64,000 bases of DNA. Source: Streptomyces sp. TLI_053. GTDB taxonomy: Bacteria; Actinomycetota; Actinomycetes; Streptomycetales; Streptomycetaceae. The translations under genes and the position numbers were made by a program. The notes under the pieces are model-generated. The model was not told where the DNA came from. It searched no databases and saw nothing but the letters and a program-made list of their open reading frames with translations. The stretch lies in contig NZ_LT629775.1 in NCBI RefSeq assembly GCF_900105395.1, forward strand, positions 2,312,501-2,376,500, read 5' to 3'. Shown here one piece after another: positions 7,817 to 14,842 of this stretch; position 1 is the stretch's first letter; each line of letters begins with the position of its first letter.

Positions 7817-8850
7817 CGGGGTCCCCGTTCGGCGCGGCGCTTGACCCAGGTGTTCAGCAGGGCGGCCAGCAGCAGCATCGCGCCCAGGAAGAACTTGAAC
7901 CAGTCGGGGTTCCACTGGGCGTAGATGATGCCCTTGCTGGCCATGCCGAAGATCAGCGCGCCCAGCGCGGAGCCGACCACCGAGCCGTAGCCGCCGGTGA
8001 TCAGACAGCCGCCGATGACGGCCGCGACGATGTAGATGAGTTCGTTGCCGACGCCCTCGCCGGACTGCACGGTGTCGAAGGAGAACAGCAGGTGCTGGCC
8101 GAGCACCCAGGCGCCGAAGCCGACGAACAGGTAGAGCACCGTCTTCGTCCGGGCGACCGGGACGCCGACCGCCCGGGCCGCGGCCGCGTCGCCGCCGACC
8201 GCGAAGACCCAGTTGCCGAAGCGGGTGCGCAGCAGCACCCAGCTGCCGGCCAGCAGCAGGCCGAGCCACCACCAGACGGTGGCCTTGATCGTCAGCCCGC
8301 CGACGGTCACCTCGGAGGCGAACAGCCAGCGGCAGGAGGCGAAGCCCTCCATGTCGGAGATCGGCTTGGTGGAGACGGTGCCCGAGACCAGCTTGGTGAC
8401 GCCGAGGTTGGCGCCGGTCAGCATCAGGAAGGTGCCGAGGGTGACGATGAAGCTCGGCAGCTTGGTGCGGGAGAGCATCCACCCGTTGAACAGGCCGACC
8501 GTCAGCGTGACGGCCAGCGACACCAGCACGCCCACCCAGGTCACCGCGGTGAGCTGGTAGGAGACCATCGACGAGGTCAGCGCGGCGGTGGTGACCAGGA
8601 CGCCGGCGGACAGGTCGAACTCGCCGCCGATCATCAGCAGCGAGACCGGTACGGCCATGATCCCGATGGTGGAGGCCGCGTACAGCACGGTGCCGAGCGA
8701 GGAGACCCGCAGGAAGGGCTCGGCGACGGCGGCGAAGACCAGGAAGACCGCGACGGCGGCGATCAGTGCGCCGAGCTCGGGCCGGCCGGCCAGGCGGCGC
8801 AGCGCGGCCGGGCGCTCGCGGCCCTGGACGAGGACGTCCGAGGAACTCAC
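7813..8850 (-). CDS. Sugar ABC transporter permease (RbsC/FrcC type)
   Basis: The 345-residue integral membrane protein belongs to the BPD_transp_2 family. It has about eight to ten membrane spans and the hallmark segments GGEFDLSAGVLVTTAA and GGDAAAARAVGV, which couple to the ATPase, plus AAVIGGCLITGGYGSVVG near the end. I took the GTG at 8850, which forms a GTGA overlap with the stop of the binding-protein gene; a longer frame exists upstream but runs through that gene. Its own stop overlaps the ATPase start (ATGA). It forms the membrane channel of the importer. Confidence 0.92.
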   Translation of the reverse strand: MSSSDVLVQGRERPAALRRLAGRPELGALIAAVAVFLVFAAVAEPFLRVSSLGTVLYAASTIGIMAVPVSLLMIGGEFDLSAGVLVTTAALTSSMVSYQLTAVTWVGVLVSLAVTLTVGLFNGWMLSRTKLPSFIVTLGTFLMLTGANLGVTKLVSGTVSTKPISDMEGFASCRWLFASEVTVGGLTIKATVWWWLGLLLAGSWVLLRTRFGNWVFAVGGDAAAARAVGVPVARTKTVLYLFVGFGAWVLGQHLLFSFDTVQSGEGVGNELIYIVAAVIGGCLITGGYGSVVGSALGALIFGMASKGIIYAQWNPDWFKFFLGAMLLLAALLNTWVKRRAERGPR

Positions 8851-9881
8851 CTGGTCCCCCTCGCCACGTACTCGGCGAGGGCGTCCGCGTCGTCCTTGGT
8901 GAGGATCTGCGGGCCGGTGGCGACCGGCTTGCCGCCGCCGAGCATGTCCAGGTTGGAGCGGTAGAGCCAGAGCAGGTCGACGCCCTCGTAGCCCTGGAGG
9001 TAGGGCTGCTGGTCGACCGCGAAGCCGACGGTGCCCGCCTTGAGGCCGGAGACGACCTGGGTGCCCAGGTCGAAGGTGTCCAGCTCGACCTGGCGGTGGG
9101 CGTCCTGGATCGCCTGGAGTCCGGTGGCGGCCATCGGGCCGGAGAGGGTGAGCACGGTGTCGATCGCCGGGTCGGCCTGGAGCTTGGCGGAGACCGCCGC
9201 GCGGGCGTCGGGCATGTTGACGCCGTCGACGTACAGCACCTGGAAGGCGCCGCCGGCGGTGCCCCGGGCGCCGCCGCAGCGCTGTTCCTGGCCGACGTTG
9301 CCCTGCTCGTGGATGACGCAGAGGACGTTCTTGCGGCCGCGGGCGGCCAGCTCGGTCCCGGCGGCCTGGCCGGCGGTGCTCTCGTCCTGGCCGATGTGGG
9401 TGAGGGCGCCGAACCGGGCCGAGAACTCCTGACCGGAGTTGATCGTGATGACCGGGATGCCGGCGGCCTTGGCCTTGCCGAGCACGTCGGCCATCGCCTC
9501 GCCCTTGGCGAGGGTGACCAGCAGGCCGTCGACCTTCTGGTCGATGGCGGCCTGGACGAGCTGGACCTGGTTCTGGGTCTGCGCGTCGTTGGAGTACAGG
9601 AAGGTGATGTTGTCCTTGGCGGCGGCCTGCTCGGCGCCCTTGCGCACGGTGTCCCAGAAGGCGTCGCCGGCCCCGGCGTGGGTCACCATGGCGACCTTCC
9701 AGCGCGGGGTGGTGACGGCGGTGCCGGCACCGGCGGCGGCCTTGGCGCGGGCCTCCTCGGCGCGTCTGCCTCCGGTGCTGCTGCAGCCGGCGACGGCGAC
9801 CGTCAGGGCCAGGACGGCCAGCGTCGCGGCGACGGGCCGGAGCCGGCGGACGGGAATCGTGCGGGTTGTGCTCATCCCCAT
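8847..9881 (-). CDS. Sugar ABC transporter substrate-binding lipoprotein
   Basis: The 344-residue periplasmic-binding-protein-like lipoprotein (Peripla_BP_4) captures the sugar outside the membrane. A signal peptide ends in the lipobox VAVAGC, with the lipidated Cys at about 33. It is followed by VAMVTHAGAGDAFWDTVRKGAE, split by family alignment into the usual first strand and helix, then IDQKVDGLLVT and PVITINSG, typical of ribose/xylose/fructose binders. The ATG at 9881 has GGGAGG seven bases upstream; a second ATG lies two codons inside. It is the first gene of the operon, and the region upstream contains an operator-like palindrome at 10005-10019. Confidence 0.9.
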   Translation of the reverse strand: MGMSTTRTIPVRRLRPVAATLAVLALTVAVAGCSSTGGRRAEEARAKAAAGAGTAVTTPRWKVAMVTHAGAGDAFWDTVRKGAEQAAAKDNITFLYSNDAQTQNQVQLVQAAIDQKVDGLLVTLAKGEAMADVLGKAKAAGIPVITINSGQEFSARFGALTHIGQDESTAGQAAGTELAARGRKNVLCVIHEQGNVGQEQRCGGARGTAGGAFQVLYVDGVNMPDARAAVSAKLQADPAIDTVLTLSGPMAATGLQAIQDAHRQVELDTFDLGTQVVSGLKAGTVGFAVDQQPYLQGYEGVDLLWLYRSNLDMLGGGKPVATGPQILTKDDADALAEYVARGTR

Positions 9882-10189
9882 AGTCTCGCCTCCCGGCGGA
9901 CGGGCGTTCGCACCGCCTCGCCCGGCGGGCCGATCCGTCCGGACGGTATCGTGCCCTGCGGGGGGATTCCTGGGAGTCCGCTGGACGCGGGGTCCGGGCA
10001 GAGCCTGCCAGGGTGGCAGACTGGGGCGGACCCGAAAAGGGAGCTTCACGGAAACGTGATGTTCCTCTCAGGTTCCGCACAGATTCGGACGGCAACCGAT
10101 CCCCCGTTACGGGCCGTCTGATGCCATTGAGGTGGCGTTCCGGGCGAGTGGGGCCCGGGCGGCTTCGAACCCGGATACGAGAAACATTC
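9882..10189. promoter_or_regulatory. Divergent promoter region with a CTGCCA-N3-TGGCAG palindrome
   Basis: This gap separates the sugar operon (minus) from the esterase gene (plus). A perfect 6-base inverted repeat with a GGG spacer lies at 10005-10019, the size and form of a LacI- or GntR-type operator. No regulator gene adjoins it. I found no confident -10/-35 elements for either side. Confidence 0.4.
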
Positions 10190-11356
10190 ATGCAACTGAC
10201 AGGTACGCCGTTCTTCGTCTGCACGGTCGTTCTCGTGCCGATCTCCATCGCCGTGGCGATGTGGGCCTGGGCCCGGGTCAAGGGACCCGAGCCCGTGCGC
10301 GTCCTGTCCAGGCTCGCCATGATCGTCTTCTGTCAGGCCACCGCGGTGGTCATGGTCTTCGTGATGGTCAACAACGCCAACCTGATCTACGGCAGCTGGG
10401 ACGACCTGCTCGGGACCGGCAAGCACGTGCGCGCGGTGCCGGTCGTGCCGCCCGCCGACCCGGCCGCGGGGGCCGGTCAGAGCGGCTCCCCGACCCCGGG
10501 CGCGCCCGCCCCGGCGGGCGACGCGGCGCACCCGCCGGCCAACAAGGTCCAGCAGGCCTTCCGCGGCGTCGACGACCCGAAGGTGCCGAACGACGTCCAG
10601 AAGACCGACCTCAAGGGCCAGCTGTCCGGCGTCGACGGCGAGGTGCTGGTCTGGCTGCCGCCGCAGTACAACGACCCCGCGTACAAGGACAAGAAATTCC
10701 CGGTGGTCGAGCTGATCCCCGGCTTCCCCGGCTCCTCCTCCACCTGGTACGGCACGCTCAAGGTCTCCGAGCAGCTCAAGCCGCTGATGCAGCAGGGCAA
10801 GGTGGCCCCGTTCATCCTGGTCTCGCCGCGCACCCTGCTGCTGGGCAACCGCACCGACGCCGGCTGCACCGACGTGCCGGGCAAGGTGAACGCGGACACC
10901 TGGCTCACCCGGGACGTGCCGCAGATGGTCCTGGACAACTTCCGGGCCGACCCCTCCGCCGACCGCTGGGCGATCGCGGGCTACTCGGCCGGCGCCCACT
11001 GCGCCACCAAGCTCTCGCTGGCCCACCCCAACCGCTACCGGGCCGGCGTCAGCCTCTCCGGCTACAACGACCCGGCGAAGGAGCCGGACTCGCTGGTCGG
11101 CAAGGACGCGAAGCTGCGCGACGCCAACAACCCGGTGAGCATCGTGAAGGCCGCGCCGCAGCCGCCGAAGGTCTCGCTGTACATCTCCGGCAACAAGGGC
11201 GACGGCTTCGAGGACGGCCAGGCCGTCGCCGGGGCCGCCAAGGCGCCGACCACCGTCCAGGTGGTCGAGACCACCGGGCCGCACACCAGCGACGTGTGGA
11301 AGGACATGGTGCCGGGCGTGTTCGAGTGGCTGACCGGCATCATCCCGGCCCACTGA
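10190..11356 (+). CDS. Membrane-anchored alpha/beta-hydrolase (putative esterase, antigen-85-like fold)
   Basis: The 388-residue protein has two N-terminal membrane helices (about 5-29 and 41-60), then the motif SWDDLLGTG (69-77), a Pro/Ala/Gly-rich linker, and a C-terminal esterase domain (PF00756 type). The nucleophile is Ser266 in GYSAGAH and the catalytic His is about 365 in TGPHTSD. Nucleophile GxSxG plus LIPGFPGSSSTWYG suit an acyl- or mycolyl-transferase-like fold, but the substrate is unknown. The extracellular position of the domain is inferred. A paralogue with the same layout and the identical SWDDLLGTG at the same residues lies at 55223-56371. The ATG has only a weak upstream GAGAA. 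Confidence 0.8.
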   Translation: MQLTGTPFFVCTVVLVPISIAVAMWAWARVKGPEPVRVLSRLAMIVFCQATAVVMVFVMVNNANLIYGSWDDLLGTGKHVRAVPVVPPADPAAGAGQSGSPTPGAPAPAGDAAHPPANKVQQAFRGVDDPKVPNDVQKTDLKGQLSGVDGEVLVWLPPQYNDPAYKDKKFPVVELIPGFPGSSSTWYGTLKVSEQLKPLMQQGKVAPFILVSPRTLLLGNRTDAGCTDVPGKVNADTWLTRDVPQMVLDNFRADPSADRWAIAGYSAGAHCATKLSLAHPNRYRAGVSLSGYNDPAKEPDSLVGKDAKLRDANNPVSIVKAAPQPPKVSLYISGNKGDGFEDGQAVAGAAKAPTTVQVVETTGPHTSDVWKDMVPGVFEWLTGIIPAH

Positions 11357-11372
11357 CGGACTGCCCGCGGTA

Positions 11373-11413
11373 CGGCGACGGCCCCGGAGCGCGATGCTCC
11401 GGGGCCGCCGCCG
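11373..11413. terminator. Bidirectional terminator between esterase and pucR
   Basis: The 18-base arms at 11373-11390 and 11396-11413 match at 17 positions around a GCGAT loop. The hairpin sits between two convergent stops (11356 and 11427), so it can end both transcripts. Confidence 0.8.
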
Positions 11414-11426
11414 TCCGGGGGGACCG

Positions 11427-13019
11427 TCAGGCGAGTTCGAGGGCCAGGTAGAAGTCCACCCGGTCCTCCAGCCGGGACAGGTCGCGTCCGGTCAACTCCT
11501 CGATGCGGCCGATCCGGTACCGCAGGGTGTTGACGTGGACGTGCAGCTGCGCGGCGCACCTGGTCCACGAACCGTCCGAACGGAGGAACGCCTCCAGCGT
11601 GCGGACCAGGTCCGCCTGGTGCTCGATGTCGTAGGCGATCACGGTGTCCAGCAGCCGGCTGCGGAAGGCCCGGCGCACCTCGTCCGGCACGGCGGCGAGC
11701 AGCAGCACGTGCGAGGCCAGCTCCTCCGGCCCGGCCACGCAGACCCGGCCGACCCTGGCCGCGGCGATCCGGCGGGCGTGCCGGGCCTCCTCCAGCGCGC
11801 CGCGCAGGCCGACCGCCTCCTTGGCGGGGGCCGAGACCCCGAGGGTGATCCGCCCCTCCGAACCGAGCCCGGCCTCCAGCGGGGCGAGCAGCTCGCGCAG
11901 GGTGTCGGCGGGCACCGGGCTGTCCAGCGCGGGGAGCACCACCACCGCGCCGGCCCCGGCCCCGGCCACCAGCGCCCGGTCGGTGGTGCCGCCGAGCGCC
12001 TCCTCCAGGACCGCCCGCACCGCGCCCTCGGGCAGACCGGTGCCCTCGGCACTGAGCACCAGCCAGGAGCCCTCCGGTGCCTGCGGCTTCGGCTCGCGGC
12101 TCTCGTAGCGGGCGGCCATCGCCGAGGACGCATACAGGGTGCGGCTGATCTCGGCCGGGTCCGCGTCGCGCTGGAGCAGGGTGAGCACCTCGTCGGCGAG
12201 GCGGCGGCGCAGCCGGCGGCCCTCGTCCCGGCGCTGGCGTTCGGCGGCGACCAGCCGGGCCAGGTTCTCGGCGAGCTGCTGGCGCTTCGCGGTCCACTCG
12301 GTGACGTCGCCCGCGACCGCGAGCACCCAGTCGGCGAGCGGCGCCTCGGCCTCGGGCGCGGCCGGTGCGGGCAGCAGCGAGTAAGCGCCGGCCGCGAGGC
12401 GGGCCCGGTGCGGGGGGCGGCGGCGCTGGCGCTGGGCGGCGAGGTGGGCGCGGATCAGCTGGTCCCGGTCGGCGGCCGGGAGCCGGTCGACGGGGCCGGC
12501 GATCACCGCGCCGGTGGGGGTGAGCACCCAGCAGTCGAGGTCGAGGTCGCCGCCGAGCAGGTCGAGGACGGCGTCCAGACCGCCGCCGCCGGCCGCCGAG
12601 ACCAGCAGCCGGTGCCGGTCGACCAGGGCCGCCAGGTCGGCGGCCCGGTCGGCGGAGACCTGGCGGCCGACGAACTCGGTGACGGTGCCGAAGGCGATGT
12701 CGTCGGGGACGGCCAGCAGTGGCATCCGGTGCCGGCGGCAGGCCTCGACGAGGTCCTCGGGCACGGGGCCGACCTCGGCCTCGCCGGCCGCCAGGGCGAC
12801 CGCGCCGCCGGCCACGATGGTGCGCACGAAGCGCTCCGAGTCGGCCGGGGCGGTGCGCCAGAGCATGCCGGTGAGGACCAGCTCGCCGCCGTGCAGATAG
12901 CGCCCCGGGTCGTGCAGGTCGGTCGTCATGACCCCGCTGACCTGCCGGTCCAGCTCCTCCTCGGCCGCGAGCAGACGCAGGCGCGGGGCGCCGGGGGCGA
13001 GCAGGTCACGGACACGCAT
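11427..13019 (-). CDS. pucR: PucR-family purine catabolism transcriptional regulator
   Basis: The 530-residue regulator has an N-terminal PucR ligand domain (starting MRVRDLLAPGAPRL; HDPGRYLHGGELVLTG) and a C-terminal PucR helix-turn-helix: AFLRSDGSWTRCAAQLHVHV, then NTLRYRIGRIEELTGRDLSRLEDRVDF. In Bacillus subtilis PucR controls purine-degradation genes according to allantoin and related effectors; here it lies directly upstream of, and divergent from, the xanthine dehydrogenase genes, so control of that operon is a strong inference. The ATG at 13019 is preceded by AGGAG at proper spacing; the open frame extending to 13121 adds residues with no family match. Confidence 0.9.
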   Translation of the reverse strand: MRVRDLLAPGAPRLRLLAAEEELDRQVSGVMTTDLHDPGRYLHGGELVLTGMLWRTAPADSERFVRTIVAGGAVALAAGEAEVGPVPEDLVEACRRHRMPLLAVPDDIAFGTVTEFVGRQVSADRAADLAALVDRHRLLVSAAGGGGLDAVLDLLGGDLDLDCWVLTPTGAVIAGPVDRLPAADRDQLIRAHLAAQRQRRRPPHRARLAAGAYSLLPAPAAPEAEAPLADWVLAVAGDVTEWTAKRQQLAENLARLVAAERQRRDEGRRLRRRLADEVLTLLQRDADPAEISRTLYASSAMAARYESREPKPQAPEGSWLVLSAEGTGLPEGAVRAVLEEALGGTTDRALVAGAGAGAVVVLPALDSPVPADTLRELLAPLEAGLGSEGRITLGVSAPAKEAVGLRGALEEARHARRIAAARVGRVCVAGPEELASHVLLLAAVPDEVRRAFRSRLLDTVIAYDIEHQADLVRTLEAFLRSDGSWTRCAAQLHVHVNTLRYRIGRIEELTGRDLSRLEDRVDFYLALELA

Positions 13020-13457
13020 CCGGAGGCTCCTAACGGGCAGGTGGCGGGGGTGGGGGCGGTCCGAGGGCTCGGTCCGGGGTGACAGTGTGCCCGAACATCC
13101 GTGCTCGGCGTTACGTCCCAACGGGTGCCCGGATCACGAGGCCGTAGCTCGGGAATCACGGCCGGATTACGGTCGTAGGTGTGGCCCGGCCGACGGCTGG
13201 GCTGCGAGATCGTGCTTCTTAGAGGAACGTACAGGATGCCGGGCGGGACCACAGCCGGGGCTTCATGCCATCGGTGACTGCCAGTGGCCCCCGTCACAGC
13301 GGTTCACTGGCCACACGCCGCCGGACACACCCCGGTGACCGGGAACCGACGCGGAGGCGACGACGCGGAGGTCCCGGTGCGAACACCGGGGCCCGGGCGA
13401 CCGGGCCGGGCACTGTGCCCACCCGTCCGGACGGCGACGACTTGAGGAGACACCCGC
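13020..13457. promoter_or_regulatory. pucR / xanthine dehydrogenase divergent control region
   Basis: This 438-bp gap must hold the promoters of pucR and of the xanthine dehydrogenase operon. It contains GCCAGTG at 13280-13286 matched by CACTGGC at 13305-13311, a short palindrome GGGCAC-T-GTGCCC at 13408-13420, and TTGAGGAG as the ribosome-binding site before 13458. Which of these is an operator is not clear, and I could not assign -35/-10 boxes. Small open frames here are not convincing genes. Confidence 0.45.
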
Positions 13458-14345
13458 ATGGAGTTCCTTCGGCCCGCCACTTGGGACGAGGCGCTCGCGG
13501 CGAAGGCCGAACACCCGGCCGCGCTGCCCGTCTCGGGCGGTACGGACGTCATGGTCGAGATGAACTTCGACGTGCACCGGCCACCCGCGATTCTCGACCT
13601 GAACCGCGTCACCGAGCTCACCGAGTGGTCGAACGACGGCGAGGTGGTCCGACTCGGCGCAGCCGTCCCCTACAGCCGGATCATCGACGAGCTGTCCGGC
13701 CCGCTGCCCGGCCTCGCGCTGGCCGCCCACACCGTCGGATCCCCGCAGATCCGCAACCGCGGCGGCGTCGGCGGCAACCTGGGCGCGGCCTCGCCGGCCG
13801 GCGACTCCCACCCGGCGCTGCTGGCGGCCGGCCGGGACGTCCTGGTCGAGGCGGCCTCGGTCCGCGGCACCCGGCTGATCCCGATCGACGACTTCTACGT
13901 CGGGGTGAAGCGCAACTGCCTGGAGCCGGACGAGCTGATCCGCGCCGTGCGGATCCCGGTCGCCGACGGTCCGCAGCAGTTCTCCAAGATCGGCACCCGC
14001 AACGCGATGGTGATCGCGGTCTGCGCGTTCGGCTTCGCCCTGCACCCGCGCACCGGCACCGTCGGCACCGGCATCGGTTCGGCCGCGCCCACCCCGCGCC
14101 GCGCCGTGGAGGCCGAGGAGTACCTGCGGGACGTGCTCGCCGAGCGCGGCCTGTGGGAGAGCGGGGAGCTGCTGGGGGCCGAGGTGATCCAGCGGTTCGG
14201 CGAGCTGGTCAAGGCCGCCGCCTCCCCGATCGACGACGTCCGGGGCACCGCCGACTACCGGCGGCACGCGCTCGCCGTGATGGCACGGCGCACGCTCACC
14301 TGGACCTGGAACGACTACCGCAAGCAGATCAGGAGCGCGGCATGA
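13458..14345 (+). CDS. pucC: Xanthine dehydrogenase, FAD-binding subunit
   Basis: The 295-residue subunit binds the FAD that passes electrons from the iron-sulfur centres to the final acceptor (family FAD_binding_5 plus CO_deh_flav_C). Motifs are SGGTDVMVEM (26-35) and the flavin-binding GSPQIRNRGGVGGNLGAAS region, with SPAGDSHPALLA after it. The C-terminal domain holds KIGTRNAMVIAV and GIGSAAPTPRRAVEAE. It is the first of three genes joined by ATGA overlaps, corresponding to pucC, pucE, pucD of Bacillus subtilis. Start supported by GGAG about nine bases upstream. Confidence 0.93.
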   Translation: MEFLRPATWDEALAAKAEHPAALPVSGGTDVMVEMNFDVHRPPAILDLNRVTELTEWSNDGEVVRLGAAVPYSRIIDELSGPLPGLALAAHTVGSPQIRNRGGVGGNLGAASPAGDSHPALLAAGRDVLVEAASVRGTRLIPIDDFYVGVKRNCLEPDELIRAVRIPVADGPQQFSKIGTRNAMVIAVCAFGFALHPRTGTVGTGIGSAAPTPRRAVEAEEYLRDVLAERGLWESGELLGAEVIQRFGELVKAAASPIDDVRGTADYRRHALAVMARRTLTWTWNDYRKQIRSAA

Positions 14346-14842
14346 GGGTCACGTTCACCGCCAACGGCAAGCCGGTCGAGGCCGACGACGTGTGGGAGGG
14401 CGAGAGCCTGCTCTACGTGCTGCGCGAACGCGTCGGCCTGCCCGGTTCGAAGAACGCCTGCGAGCAGGGCGAGTGCGGTTCCTGCACCGTCTACCTGGAC
14501 GACGTGCCGGTCTGTTCCTGTCTGGTCGCGGCCGGCCAGGTGCAGGACCGCGAGGTGCGCACCGTCGAGGGGCTCGGCGGCGAGGACGGCGAGCTGGGCC
14601 TGGTCCAGCAGGCGTTCGTGGACGCGGGTGCCGTCCAGTGCGGCTTCTGCACGCCCGGTCTGCTGGTGCAGACCGACGCGCTGCTGGCGCAGGACGCCCA
14701 GCCGTCCGACGCGGACATCCGCGAGGCCCTGTCGGGCAACCTGTGCCGGTGCACCGGCTACGAGAAGATCATGGACGCGGTGCGGCTGGCGTCCGCCCGC
14801 AAGTGCGCCGGCTCCCACGCCGGTGGGGCGGTGGCGGAATGA
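14342..14842 (+). CDS. pucE: Xanthine dehydrogenase, [2Fe-2S] subunit
   Basis: The 166-residue subunit carries two iron-sulfur clusters. The N-terminal plant-ferredoxin-type domain has CEQGECGSCTVYLDDVPVCS in pattern C-x4-C-x2-C with the distal Cys. The C-terminal helical domain has CGFCTPG and CRCTGY. The ATG overlaps the stop of the FAD subunit gene, and its own stop overlaps the next start, so the three subunits are probably made in fixed ratio. A longer frame reaching to 13265 is a shadow of the FAD subunit gene. Confidence 0.93.
   Translation: MRVTFTANGKPVEADDVWEGESLLYVLRERVGLPGSKNACEQGECGSCTVYLDDVPVCSCLVAAGQVQDREVRTVEGLGGEDGELGLVQQAFVDAGAVQCGFCTPGLLVQTDALLAQDAQPSDADIREALSGNLCRCTGYEKIMDAVRLASARKCAGSHAGGAVAE

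Noticed and set aside
10048..10063. GGAAACGTGATGTTCC as an operator upstream of the esterase
   Set aside because: Only four bases on each side are truly symmetrical, which is expected by chance.
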